Assembly: GCA_023525715.1 (NCBI GenBank)
Contig: CM042017.1
Coordinates: 77,514,666 to 77,578,665, forward strand
Source: Cichorium intybus
Lineage: Eukaryota; Streptophyta; Magnoliopsida; Asterales; Asteraceae
Length of the DNA stretch: 64,000 bases
Direction: 5' to 3'
Positions within the stretch are counted from its first letter, which is position 1. Every line of letters starts with the position of its first letter. Of this stretch, positions 47,084-58,819 are shown one piece after another. The position numbers and the translations under genes are program-made. A model generated the notes under the pieces. That model saw only the letters and a list, made by a program, of their open reading frames with translations. It did not search any database and was not told the origin of the DNA.

Positions 47084-47802
47084 TATTGGAATGAGTGTCC
47101 AAGGTCATCAACTAGTGGTAATATTTCTTATAATAGTAGGGTCCTTTTTGGTTGCCCTCATGACCCAGACAAACAAACAGAGTCAGAAATGAAGAAAGGA
47201 TTATTAGTTTATTAATTATTGATAAATAAATTAATTAGAAACTTGATCAACAAATTAATTGATAAAGTTAATTTAGAATCAATTAAAGGGACTGGATTGT
47301 AATTGATTAAAGGTTTAATCAAAGAAAACAAGTCCAGGGGTGTGGCCGCCAAAAGGCTCCTACGTTTGAAACCCTAGGAGCCCTTGTAGTATAAATAAAG
47401 GTCTTGGGGTTCAACCATAAGGCATCCCTAAGCCTTATATGTGCCGTCTCCACCCTCCCTCTCTCCCTTTCTGTGAAAACTCTTCCCTATCTAGGGTTTG
47501 AGTTCTTTGCCTCCTTTTTTCCTGAAGAAAGTCTGGTCTGTCTGGTTTTTTGGAGATCACTGGGTGTGAATCAGTAGAGGGATTCTACTTTGGATCCTGA
47601 TCATCCCTTGCAATCGTGGCCTTGACCAGAAGTCAAAGGACACTTGCTAAGGTATATTCTGTTAAAGTTTCAAGTAGCAGTAACTGTATGAACTGCATGA
47701 TTCTAGACAATGTTCATGGATAATCTATGATTTGATCTTGATTGTCTTCTGCTGCACGTGCTATGTGTTTATATGATCAAATCCCAACAGTGGTATCAGA
47801 GC
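47084..47802 (+). repeat. Copia 5' LTR (706 bp) with primer binding site
   Basis: The LTR begins TATTGGAATGAGTGTCC (the expected TG is now TA) and ends ATCCCAACA at 47789. TGGTATCAGAGC at 47791-47802 is the initiator Met-tRNA primer site. The following 47803-48337 is leader with no gag; the element is lost where the TA tract begins. Confidence 0.85.
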
Positions 47803-48335
47803 CTCTGTTCATATGTTATCTGCACTTTGATCTTTAACTGTTGAATCTGATTTCATGCTTATTGTTAAAATCAAAATTCACATAGGGTTATGCTAGAATT
47901 TGTGGATTCAAACATGTTATGATCTTAGGGTTTATGCTAGAAACTTGAATGTTCATATGCATGCCCGTTATTTTCGACATTTGCCTGGTTTCTTTGTGCC
48001 TCCTTGCTTTTGTTGAATTACACTAGGGTTTAGGAAGGGTTTTTGTGCCTTACGTGGAGTTGGCGGATAGGGTTACAACCCTAGCTTGCCTTACAAGTTT
48101 CCTAACTTGCTTAGCTGCCTTATATGCTTGTTGCCTTAATTTGATTATTTCAATAGGATTTATTTATCTAGAATTAATTATTAAGAGGTATTAATTGAAT
48201 TAATTGATAAATAACATATTTTAATTTGTTTAAAATATATTTATATATTTTAGAACAGTCTCTATATATATAAAAGAATAAATTAAAGCCGAAAACATTG
48301 GTCAGACCATTACTAGGCCCACCCACAAAAACGTG

Positions 48336-48337
<2 letters not shown>

Positions 48338-48398
<61 letters not shown>

Positions 48399-48612
48399 TA
48401 GGTTCAAATGAGAAACATTAAAAAATTGAGAACTAAAAGAACTAATCTAAGCCACACATTACTTTGATCCAAGGGTTGTGGGGTTTGATCGTCTACAACG
48501 CGTTCACACTAGTTAATCTCCATATATATACAACCCTCCCATGAATTGCGTCAAGGGCCGAGATTAGTTCTCACGGTTCTCAACATTTTAATGGTTCTCA
48601 TTTGAACCCTTC

Positions 48613-48708
<96 letters not shown>
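48338..48708. mobile_element. Small palindromic MITE between two TA tracts
   Basis: Inverted ends GGTTCAAATGAGAA...TTGAGAAC (48401-48433 and, inverted, 48576-48608) bound an element of about 215 bp. It lies inside (TA)n: 48338-48395 on the left and 48615-48708 on the right. The TA tracts may be the insertion target. The superfamily is not certain; Mutator-like MITEs with such ends are one possibility. Confidence 0.75.
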
Positions 48709-48710
<2 letters not shown>

Positions 48711-48735
48711 CACAAAATATCATATTTGCCCTATG

Positions 48736-51700
48736 AAATCTCTAAATATCAAATATATCCATTATAAACTTTTGTAATATCTAATTTTCCCATATTCTTA
48801 TTTTAAATATTTATAATTAAGTTTTTGTTATTTAAACCATTTTAATTATAAAGAACATTGATTGACCATAATACCCTTTACATAACGATCATCGGAAAAC
48901 ATATGTGTTGAATTTAGTTGTAGAAGTGGTGTTCTTGGTGAAGACATCATATCTTTTGGCAACCAAAGTGAACATTCAACTCATTTCTAGTTGACCAACT
49001 TGTTGAACATTGGTTACGCAACTTCCTTAGGGGTTTTGATAAGTTCTTGTACTGTATGTGTTCACAAGATTCATATGTTTCCTAAGAAAGTGAAATTGAT
49101 TAAAAAGCAGAAAAGCACAAAAATCATGTGGTTAAGTTCGGTTTTCTCAGATTGTGGTATTATTGAGTGTGTCAAGCAATTGTTTTCCATGGAGTTTCAG
49201 TAACAATTAATCTTTAAAAAGTACCAAAAATTACGAGGCAGTTGCTTTGAGTCATCAATTTTGCTTTTTTCATATGGAAGGCAAGCTCTGTTTCTACTAT
49301 TATAATATATACTGTTATGATTATGAATTTCAGGTAAAAGTTATAGATCTTTGACAACAAGAAGATGGAGTGTTCAACTCGACGTCTAAACCATATATGG
49401 TATTCGATTCAACATTTCTGTTCACATTCCAAAATATGTGATTCCTGTTGCTTGATCATTTACTTAAATTCACAGTTTTAGATTTTAAATCACTGACTGT
49501 AGCTTAATAATTACCACATTCTCGGTGAGTTTTTCCTCCCACCAAAAAACTGGAAGATATGAATTTGAGAAATTTATGTCAATACGTTGTTATTCAATAA
49601 AGTCGAGTACACAAATGAACTGGCTCCTGCAAACTGAAGACTCGCGTATAAGTACTGGAATACATTATCAATCGAGTAAAATCAATATAGATTTCCTTGA
49701 GATTGTTGGAATTCAAAGTCGTGGTCTATCTCATGAGACTAGCTCTTCGTTCTCTGTCTCAGCAATTGTCGCTGCTTCCAATACTCCCTTCCTGCGATTT
49801 TTTCTTTCTAAAACTAGAATTGGGGCTCTTCGAAGAGAACCATTACTGTACAGGTTGAAGAAGGAAAGTTTTATGTAAGTTATCCATTCTTGTGTTAAGT
49901 TATTTCGGATTGCCTACCAAGTGTTTGTTGTAATGGGTGAATGAATTAGTTGGCCTTATATATGTGTAATTGTGGTTATTCTGATGATATGTATGTAACG
50001 TGAATTTCTACTAGCAGGAATCTTTGGTGAATTCAATCATTATGCTGTTCATGATTTCATAGGCTGTAAGGCCCTGCTCCCGAAATGATCAATTTGGGAT
50101 TTAAAAGGAATTGGTTTTTAGAAATCGGGAGATAGAGCCGCTATCTTTGGGGATAGTGATGCTATCTTGTGAAACGTGGGTTCCCACGATCGTAGAGATA
50201 GCGATGCTATCTTAAGAGATAGCACCGCTATAATAAGAGATAGAGCCGCTATCTGACGCTCTTTACACAAAGCCCTAGATCTCGTGGGTTGGGCCATATT
50301 TAAGGGCTCTAAACCCTAGGTAATCGTTATTCCTTCTCCTTCAACCTCTAGAAACGTCTCTAACCTAACCCTAGCCTCCTTTGGTGATTTTTGGCTCCAT
50401 AACTCGTTTTAGAAGGTTTCTTGAAAAAGAAGAAAAGGTTGTGTGGTGGTGCATGGTGGTCTCCTTCAAGGTTAGTGCATCAAGAGCTATGAGTAGAAAG
50501 TTCCTTCCTTTTTGTGTTTCTTTGGTTGTTCTATTGTTTATGGAGACTTTGTATGGATTTTTGGTCCCTTGTTGCATGATCCTTGGTGTTGGGTGGAAAA
50601 AGGTCAAACCTTTATGTCCCTAGATGCATCCCTTGAGCTTTTGAATCAGTTGGGAGTGAATCAAGCTCTGTTAAGGGATTTTCTTGATGATTATGGTTAG
50701 TTTCATGCTTTTGGACTTAGATTCTAAGAGTTGGACATACATTGGACATGTATGACCTTAAAGATGGTGACTTTATGGGTTAATGGTCATTTTGGGTAAG
50801 TTCTAGAAGGACTTGACCCCGTGAATGGATTAAAAGCTTAATAAAGTTTTGGGACTATTTGTAGTTAGAGCCGCTATCTTAATGAGACGGCAACGCCAAC
50901 TGTGATAACGATGCTATCTTGAGGAGATAGCGGTGCTATCTGGCGTTGACTTTGACCGTCGACTTTTGACGTTTGACTTTGACCGGTGGATTAGAGATTT
51001 GGACCGTAGGATTTATTTTGGGTCTTTCGTATTATTGATTTGCGACTTGTGATAGTTAGGAGTTCCTACTGATTAGTGCGTGAGGATATCTAAAGTGTGT
51101 AGCTTGAGGTTGCGGATCAGGTGAGTTTTCTCACTAGACTATATGTAGCTATGTATGTTTAGGTGGGTGTGACTTACATTATTTAAACGAATGATTGTTA
51201 TCAGAACCAGCTAGGTCAGTCTCGTACTGCTATATGCAGTTATATGTGTTTAGGTGGGTGTTGTTATGTGTTAGTCTTTGGATTCGTTCTAGCGATTGAA
51301 GAATGATGGCGGATCGAAGCAAGCTTGAGAGTCCAAAGAATGAGTTGATTCGGTGATGGACGGAATGTGGTGAACCCGTGAGTTCTTAGTCGAGGTGGAT
51401 CGGGGTGAGCCCGAGAGCCAGGTTGTTCGGGGAAAGCCAGGAGACCAAAATGAATGTGCTTTATGTGATGGATCATGTGATATTTTGGGAATCTCACAAA
51501 GCTTTGTACTTACTCTTTCACCCTAAATGTTTTTCAGGTATCTATTGACTTGAGCTTGGAGCACGGTGCGACTGTATCGCATTGCATCTGAGACTTTGGT
51601 ATTCAAGTATTCTGCTGGATAATATTTGTAAAGTTTTGATAAACACAATTTTAAATGTTTTAATCATCACATTTGAGTTAGATGGTTTTTATTTTTCAAC

Positions 51701-52141
51701 CCGTTTTATGTATTTGAAGAGCTTTAAAAATAAAAATTTTATTACGAAATTTGGGATGTTACATGACCATTCCTGAAGGGGTGAAATACCACCAAGAATC
51801 ATGGAACCACCAGCTAAATCCATTCCACTAGAACACAAAGAGAGAGAGAATCATTAATTACACCTCGGTCAACAAGTTCGTTAACTAGACTTGAGGTGAA
51901 TGTTTACTTTGGTTGCCACAATATATGGTGTCTTCACCAAGAACACCATTTCTAGAACTAAATTCAGGATATATGTTTTACGATGATAATTGTGTAAAGA
52001 TATTATGGTCAATCAATATTGTTTTGCAATAAAAATGGTTTTAGATAACAAAAACTAAATTATAATGAATTTAAAATAAAAATTTGAGTAAATTAAATAT
52101 TATAAAAGTTTATAATGGATATATTTGATATTTAAAGATTT
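48736..52141. mobile_element. 3.4-kb element with ~270-bp terminal inverted repeats
   Basis: 48736-49007 and 51868-52141 are inverted copies of each other (for example TCAAATATATCCATTATAAA, TTGATTGACCATAAT and GGTGTTCTTGGTGAAGACA), about 80% alike by eye. Such long inverted ends fit a Mutator-like element or a foldback element. The interior, less the solo LTR, is about 1.2 kb and has no transposase. A 117-codon open stretch at 49525-49878 (IVGIQSRGLSHETSSSFSV) might be a captured gene piece, which I cannot identify. Both outer ends lie near TA microsatellites, so the exact termini and duplications are hidden. Confidence 0.75.
50065..51763 (+). repeat. Solo LTR, Gypsy-like (1.7 kb)
   Basis: It begins TGTAAGGCCCTGC and ends TTTGGGATGTTACA, a combination common in plant chromovirus LTRs. 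It has no coding sequence and no clear 5-bp duplication. The inside is marked by repeated short palindromes of the type AGATAGC...GCTATCT at 50130-50260 and 50870-50945. Confidence 0.65.
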
Positions 52142-52231
52142 TGAAGTCTAAATATAGGGTATTGGTAAAAAAAACCCCCTTATCATGGTTTCATGATGTC
52201 CCATCAATTAGGGTAATGGTTTTTCAATTTT

Positions 52232-52444
<213 letters not shown>

Positions 52445-52489
52445 TGTTATTTGGTCGATTAAATCGGGTTTCGTTTAAGTCGGTTTTTT

Positions 52490-52830
52490 TTTAATTTTTC
52501 CAAATTAATCGTAACCAAACCAAATAACTTTCGGTTAAATCGGTTTCGATTTATTCGGTTTGGTTAAATCGATTTCAATTTAATTTAACCAAACTAAATA
52601 GTGTTCGGTTAAATTGATTTCAGTTTAATTTTTTTCAATTTATTCGGTTTGTTTAATCGGTTAAATCAGTTTCGGTTTATTCGATTTGGTTAATCGGTTT
52701 CAGTTTATTCGGTTTGGTTAATCGGTTTAGGTTTATTCGATTTGGTTAATCGGTTTCAGTTTATTGGGTTTGGTTAATCGGTTTAGGTTTATTCGATTTG
52801 GTTAATCGGTTTCGGTTTCCAAATTATCGC
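52490..52830. repeat. 28-bp tandem array and diverged relatives
   Basis: From 52666 to 52805 five head-to-tail 28-bp units follow the pattern TCGGTTTCRGTTTATTCG + RTTTGGTTAA, with a partial sixth to about 52820. Looser variants of the same words extend back to about 52450. No gene is present. Such arrays resemble subterminal repeats of hAT elements, but no ends were found. 52831-53249 is AT-rich and featureless. Confidence 0.85.
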
Positions 52831-53245
52831 CGTGTAATCCTATCATAGATGAATATAATTATTGTGAAGACGAATTCCAAGAGATCCATAATATACAAAA
52901 ACAGTCAAAACATGGTCTTTAAAATAGGGTAAATGAGTTTTTTGCATCGTCAAAAACTCCAATTATTTAAGTAATTTAATATTGTATTTTATTATCTTTA
53001 TTCATGCAAAAAAAATAGCTCGATTAGAACAGCACTATAGAAGTAATTCAAACAAAACGTTAAAAATTAGGAAAATAATAAATTACAACTTTAAAACATA
53101 AAAACCGTATTAAAAAATAAATTACAACGTTAAAACGTACAAAACGTAAAAAAAACATATTAGAAAATATATTCGAACTAAGCGTCAAAAAGTTAGAAAA
53201 TTATTTAAATTATAAATACCAAAATTAATTAATTAATTAAATAAA

Positions 53246-53303
<58 letters not shown>

Positions 53304-53439
53304 ATATTAAACTAATATTAAAAACAAAACCCCAATTGATTTGATATCATATTATAATTATGAGAGGTTTTTTTTAAGATGACCCCTAAATATAATATCT
53401 TATGATTAATTTAAGGCAATTCCCAAATAAAACATAAAC

Positions 53440-54113
53440 CCTAGATCATGATTTACAGTGGTCGCTCTCACCCTCAAACGAACCGACAGCTACTAGTCTA
53501 GATTGACTCTAGAAAATTGTTATCAGGTAAATCCTCCCTCAATATGAACAATTATATTGGAGGCATAAACTACGGCAACTAAAATTACAAGTTTGGTTTT
53601 CTTTTTTATAATTTTGGAATTCTGGGTATCAATTCGATGTTTGTGTGTCGTGGTTTTGTTTGTACCGATACCAAGATAAAGTTTGAAACTTTTTGTGGGT
53701 TTGAAGAGATCTAAAGCAATTTAGTAGGGTGATTTGAGGAATGACTCTGGGCTTTAATTCATGGTTCACTCAGCCTCATATCGCCGGTCTCACCGAGCTA
53801 ATCTGACTTTACCTATATTTTGGATGGTGATTTGAGGAATGACTCTGAGCAATTTAGTTTTTTGTGGATTGTTATTGTATATCACTAATCGTGCAGCGAA
53901 ACATGATTTCAAGTTATGTTTTGGCTTTTGTTTCTAGCCGAGGGCTATTGTTGCATATAGCGAACTTGAAGAATAAAAACCCCCTAAATCTGTCTGTCAA
54001 TTCTGCACTTTTTTAGGCATTGTTGGTTTGGTTTTGGTGATTTCATACTTTTATATGTATATAAGATAAGATGATTTGCGGAAATTGCTGATGTGTTGTT
54101 ATGTGTTGAAGGG
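53440..54113 (+). promoter_or_regulatory. Upstream region and candidate 5' UTR intron of the F-box gene
   Basis: No coding sequence is seen. A possible first exon near 53440-53525 ends TTATCAG/GTAAATC (donor-like), and TGTGTTGAAG/GG ends at 54111 (acceptor-like), two bases before the ATG. Related F-box genes often have such an intron. No firm TATA box was identified. Confidence 0.4.
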
Positions 54114-55676
54114 ATGAGACCAGAGTTAGATGATGTTGTGGAGTTGATGCAGCGTATACAATCACGGTTGCCGGTAAAAGAAGCGGCCCGCACGAGCGTG
54201 TTGTCCAAGTCATGGCTACATGCATGGTCTACCATCCCTACACTCAGGTTCAATGTTCGAAGAGGAAACAGCATGAAGTTGGTGGATGTGGACCGCACTC
54301 TGACAAGGTATCTCCGTAACAACACACCAATCGAAAGGTTTGTGCTTATGATCGACATCGAGAACCAGGAGTCAGCTTCTCTTGCTGAAGAATGGATTCG
54401 GCCCGTGGCATCCAAAACTTGTCTCAAAGTGTTTTTCCTCTCAATCGACCTTTACGGTGCCTCGTTTACTTTGCCAGATGAGATGTTCTTGGGTGAGAAC
54501 CTAACTAAAATAAGAGTTTCAGCTTCGCATGGGGCCCATTCCATTTGGATGGCGACTAGCCCGCATCCTGTGATAAAGTGTGTGTCCCTACGAGAACTGC
54601 ACTTGGATAACGTGCGCATAAGTGAAGAGGTACTCCATGACATATTGTTGTCCTGTCGCTTGCTTGAGAAGATTGAGCTTTTAGATTCTTGCGAGGGGTT
54701 TGAGACCATCAAGGTTAAAAACCTTCATCGTCTTTACAAATTACAAATAGATCTAGATGGTGTACACTCTACTTCTTTGGAAATCAGTGATGTCCCAAAT
54801 CTTGGCGTGTTTACGTACAATCTAGATTTACAATATCGGCGTGACCCCCCTCTCCCATTCAACGCCCATTCAATATCATTAGGAAGCAACGTGACACAAT
54901 TACGGTTAGGAGGTGTGGTAACCGGGAACGCTTGTCTCGACATGATCAAATTGGGGTTTCCTTTTCTTGAGAGTTTGACCCTTGTGTTGACATCTTGGAT
55001 ATTGGGAAGCTTCCACTTCACATGTGCTTCCATCAAGAGATTGACCTTGTTCTCATGCCCACGCATCCTTATCGACGTACAAGTACATGCTCCAAAATTA
55101 TTATTTTTTGAGTTCAATGGTTTCGCATTGCCTGATCTCTTGTTTCCGGTCTCGTCTCTTGACCAAATTAAGGTTTCACTCAAACTCGACCTCCCTGTCG
55201 ATGTTTCTTTTTTTCTTAAGATGAGGGAAGTACTAATGTTGTCACACAAGTGCTACCTTCTTATAGATCACAACTCTGAGCTGCCGTTGGGCATCGACAT
55301 CGATGATCTAAAAACAAGGCTCCTGTTTCCTCCTGCTACAAACGTGCAGCAACTCTCGTTTGAAACGAGTAGGGATAAATGCCTGTGGGAACGATCCCCA
55401 TTTTTTGATGCATTCTTTGAGATTTGCCGTCCCATGCACGTACTTGCAAAGCCCGACACCCGCTTTAGACACAACAATCACTTTTGGAGGCTCATGTTGA
55501 GGGAGGTCTTGGAGCTGAACGAGACCAGAACTGCGTATTGGCCTCGATACCTGAAGCATGTTCAAATGAAACGGTTTCTTGATAAAAACTGGGAAACCCT
55601 TACAAAATCCAACAGAAGCTTTCTAGACGGGTTGGCTCCTGGTGACTACATCGACTTCAAACTAGAGTGGCATTAA
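54114..55676 (+). CDS. F-box/LRR-repeat protein, 520 aa
   Basis: This is an intact single-exon plant F-box protein, expected to act as the substrate receptor of an SCF ubiquitin ligase. The F-box spans about residues 10-50: VVELMQRIQSRLPVKEAARTSV, LSKSWLHAWSTIPTLRF. Irregular leucine-rich repeats follow (CVSLRELHLDNVRISEEVLH, LLSCRLLEKIELLDSCEGFE, GFPFLESLTLVLTSWILGSF, TCASIKRLTLFSCPRI). The C-terminal part (FFEICRPMHVLAKP, HFWRLMLREVLEL, GDYIDFKLEWH) has no clear FBD domain. I chose the ATG at 54114; an in-frame GTG at 54093 is not a likely plant start. The first residues of the F-box lack the usual LPDD. It is the only full-length host-type gene in the window. The substrate is unknown. Confidence 0.92.
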   Translation: MRPELDDVVELMQRIQSRLPVKEAARTSVLSKSWLHAWSTIPTLRFNVRRGNSMKLVDVDRTLTRYLRNNTPIERFVLMIDIENQESASLAEEWIRPVASKTCLKVFFLSIDLYGASFTLPDEMFLGENLTKIRVSASHGAHSIWMATSPHPVIKCVSLRELHLDNVRISEEVLHDILLSCRLLEKIELLDSCEGFETIKVKNLHRLYKLQIDLDGVHSTSLEISDVPNLGVFTYNLDLQYRRDPPLPFNAHSISLGSNVTQLRLGGVVTGNACLDMIKLGFPFLESLTLVLTSWILGSFHFTCASIKRLTLFSCPRILIDVQVHAPKLLFFEFNGFALPDLLFPVSSLDQIKVSLKLDLPVDVSFFLKMREVLMLSHKCYLLIDHNSELPLGIDIDDLKTRLLFPPATNVQQLSFETSRDKCLWERSPFFDAFFEICRPMHVLAKPDTRFRHNNHFWRLMLREVLELNETRTAYWPRYLKHVQMKRFLDKNWETLTKSNRSFLDGLAPGDYIDFKLEWH

Positions 55677-56530
55677 CGATCATCTGTCTCCGCCTCGGTT
55701 TTGCTACTACATGTTTTAATTTTCATTTTATCCTGTGTGTTACAAACATATTTGATCTTATATTTATGAATGTTATATTTATTTCATACGCCCGATCGTT
55801 GCACAAATACTCGCCACCAGCCCACCACCCTCGTATTATAACTTAATCGCATAGAATCCTGTTAGCCAATCATTCTACACCAATTGATACGCCAAGCCTC
55901 AATATACAAAGTTGAACGTATATGATATTCTTTTTCTATTTTAACATTATTTCGACTAATAATATGATTTTGATATTATATTGGTATGGGCAAAATACAT
56001 AAAAACCCCACCATTTATTATATTATTATATAATGTTTAGAAAAACCCTTAAATTTTATTTGTATTAAAAAAAAAACCTTTACACTATTATTAACATTTC
56101 AATAAAATCCAAATAGCCGGTTTTCTTATAAATTAACTGGATGAAGTGATAACATGGCATAAAAAATATAGCTAGTATCTTCTTTCTCCATTTGAACAAC
56201 AGTTGTGGTAACCATTCACTTCAAGAGGTTTTGGTGTTACGTAGGCGTCAGCTTATTTTACCCTCACCAACTCATCATCCCTTAAATTGTTGGAAATGGT
56301 ATAGATTCACTACCACTCACTTTTTTTAATTAAATAAATAAATAATTAAACTAAAATAAAAATCTATTTTTTTTAATTAAAACATTTCATTAATTAAGAA
56401 ATGAAAATTACAACCGTAAAATAAAACGACAAACGTAAAATTAAAAACGAAAAACAAATCGACAACCTACAAATTAAAAAAGAAAACAACTAAACCGATA
56501 AACGGAAAACGTAAATAAATAAACGACACC
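55677..56530. other. Intergenic, AT-rich
   Basis: It holds the 3' UTR of the F-box gene and simple AT-rich sequence (for example AAATAAATAAATAATTAAAC near 56335). No gene or element ends were recognised. Confidence 0.6.
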
Positions 56531-57600
56531 CTACGAGCGATATTTTGCCATAATTTCCGCTTTTATTTTTAAAATCGTCTCTCGTGCTTCGCCCTTGAGA
56601 TCCTCCTCTGGATTGGACGTCAAAAACTTAATATCTTTTATATGTTGTTTTTCTTCACGCATCCATTGTTTTTTTTATCACGGACTCACTGACGTTCTTG
56701 ACGGATTTGTTGATGTTCTTCACGGGCTCGTTGTTTGTCTTTCAACGCTTTTTTGTCCAACTCAATCCGCTCGACGAGACTTAGTTTCTAGCGTTCAAAT
56801 TCCAACCGCATAAGTGTCACGTCTTCGCTATCTTCCGACCCCCCTTCCGTACTCGACGAACTCGCTTTTCCTTTTGTTTTTCTTTTGCGACATCTCGTTC
56901 CATCGGCCGGCGGAATTCGGGAAACTCGAGTAGGTCGTCTTCGAGTTCATCCTCGTTCAAATCTATGTTGATCCGAGCGTCGGAGGATGTAGTGTGGTGG
57001 CTTGATTCGGAAGTTTTCGAACGCTTTATTGTCGTGGCCGAAACGTCGGAATCGGCGTTCGAATCATGTCATTTTGGCGTTTTCGGTGGTTGAACTTCAT
57101 TACCGCATGGTTGATATCGCGGTATTTTGTTGTCAACGAGTCTTTGGAACGGTAAGGCTCGCGGCGTAACTCTTGGTGAAAGCGTTCCAGTATCCGCATC
57201 CGAAAGTGCTCGGCCGCTTGAGCGTTTTTGGCGGCCGCATCCTCAGAAACGTCAATCCACGAATGGGCTAACGCGATTTCTTCGGCGGTTGACCATTTTT
57301 GTCTCTCCGCTCTTCCTTGCCTTTGAATCGCGGGTTGGGCTTCTAGTTGGGTTTCTGGCACTTGTTCCGATGAAGCTTGTATGTGAGGAACGGAATCGGG
57401 TATTGGGGTTTGGAATTGTTGGGTTGGTGTGTCGGGAAATGGAATAAAATTTTGGAATAAATTTTGCGGTTGCGTTGGCGTGTAACCCGACATTTGATAT
57501 GGGAAAACGTTAGGTGAGAAAATCGGTTGGTCCATTTGTGGACGGTAAACATTGGGTGTGTAGTATTGTTCGAAACCAAAAACATTTTGTCGATTCCGAT
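56531..57600 (-). pseudogene. NAM/SANT-like protein gene, frameshifted
   Basis: The minus strand has a Gln/Pro/Phe-rich start, QKWSTAEEIALAHSWIDVSE (SANT/Myb-like), HFRMRILERFHQELRR and SLTTKYRDINHAVMKFN. These are typical of plant proteins often mislabelled glutathione S-transferase T3-like and related to the MYB-like partner of PIF/Harbinger transposases. After a stop at 57026 the other frames carry SSHHTTSSDARINIDLNED, ELEDDLLEFPEFRRPMERDV, SSSSTEGGSEDSEDVTLMRL and GEARETILKIKAEIMAKYRS-stop at 56531. At least two frameshifts and a probable internal deletion make it a pseudogene. No start ATG is visible upstream of 57535, where copia sequence approaches at 57650. Confidence 0.85.
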
Positions 57601-57649
57601 TCGATGGCAGGGTTTGATTGTTGATGGATGTAAAAGAGCATATAGAAGT

Positions 57650-58813
57650 GTGATTTTAGGTGTCCGACACGGTTGGTTAGAGATCTAATCATGAATGGTG
57701 TAATTTCGATTGAGTATGTGAAATCACAACACAATTTGGCATATCATTTAACTAAGGGTTTGCCAAGAGACTTAGTGCACAAGTCTGCGATTGGGATGGG
57801 ATTAAAGTCCATCTAATTCTGTAATGGTGAGACACCCAATTCCCTTCTAATATGACATTAGGAGCTGAATTCAATGGGATCATTTAACACATGAAGTATT
57901 CATCCCAGGTAATGTGTTTGGTTCTGCTGTTGACCAGGTTGAAGTTTAACTTCTTAATAATTCATTTGATTAAATGTATGTGCAGATACTTGGAAAGGAG
58001 TTACCTACATGATTGTGAAGTGTAGCCGCACTTCAAGAGGTTGTGGACTTGGCCTTGATACGATCATGAGAGGATTAGGACACATGGCTTTATAATAGTG
58101 TCAAGTTGTATTTTGCTAGAAAGATCAATAAACTAGTATGTATTTTACCTTCTGGTACTCAAATGGGTTGATGGGTTCAATTCTTAGAACACCCTGATTC
58201 TCGAGTATTTGTAAGTGTATAATACTAAGTGGAAATTCAATCGTTTTGACATTTTCATTTATGTACTGGTTTGGTTTGTTTTGATTAAGTTATGTTTGTT
58301 CAAGGGTTACACTAAAATGGGGGAGGATTGTTGGTGATTTTAGTGTCACTAGGTCATTTCATATAACTTGAACTAACATGTAAGCTAAGAGCTATTTAGT
58401 TTGTATCCGAATATATGTTCGGGTATGTGCGGAGTGCACGCATGTATAAGGTCAAATAAATAGCCGGTTCGACGACAAGTCGGGGGTCTGGGCTCGGATT
58501 CCATGACTCTTCGGATTCCATGACTCTTGGTATTCCATGACTCTTGGTATTCCATGAGTCTTGCTATAAATACGGTTCTCCTCTTTGAGGAGAAGATACA
58601 CCATTTTAGCTCTCGTTTTTCATCAAAACTCTCTCAGATCTCCATAGCAATTTGGCTCACGTTTTCTGTGCCTAGATTCGTGAGTGTCCTCTTGGATTAT
58701 CCCAGGCTGAATTTCTTATAACCCGGGCATAGGGTAGAAATATCAGTTCGGAAAGTGATCTCACGATCCAAGAGGTATCCAGATCTCCACTCAAACCCTA
58801 ACCAATTCTAACA
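57650..58813 (+). mobile_element. Copia 3' end: RNase H tail and 3' LTR
   Basis: 57680-57816 encodes the last part of a Copia RNase H: DLIMNGVISIEYVKSQHNLA, HLTKGLPRDLV and MGLKSI-stop. After about 500 bases comes the polypurine stretch AAATGGGGGAGGAT and the LTR TGTTGGTGATTTTAGTG...TTCTAACA at 58329-58813 (485 bp), with TATAAATA at about 58564-58571. Everything upstream in the element is missing. Confidence 0.87.
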
Positions 58814-58819
58814 TATCGT

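Noticed and set aside
54093..54113. Longer F-box start at 54093
   Set aside because: The codon there is GTG; the first ATG in frame is 54114 and the sequence before it looks like a splice acceptor.
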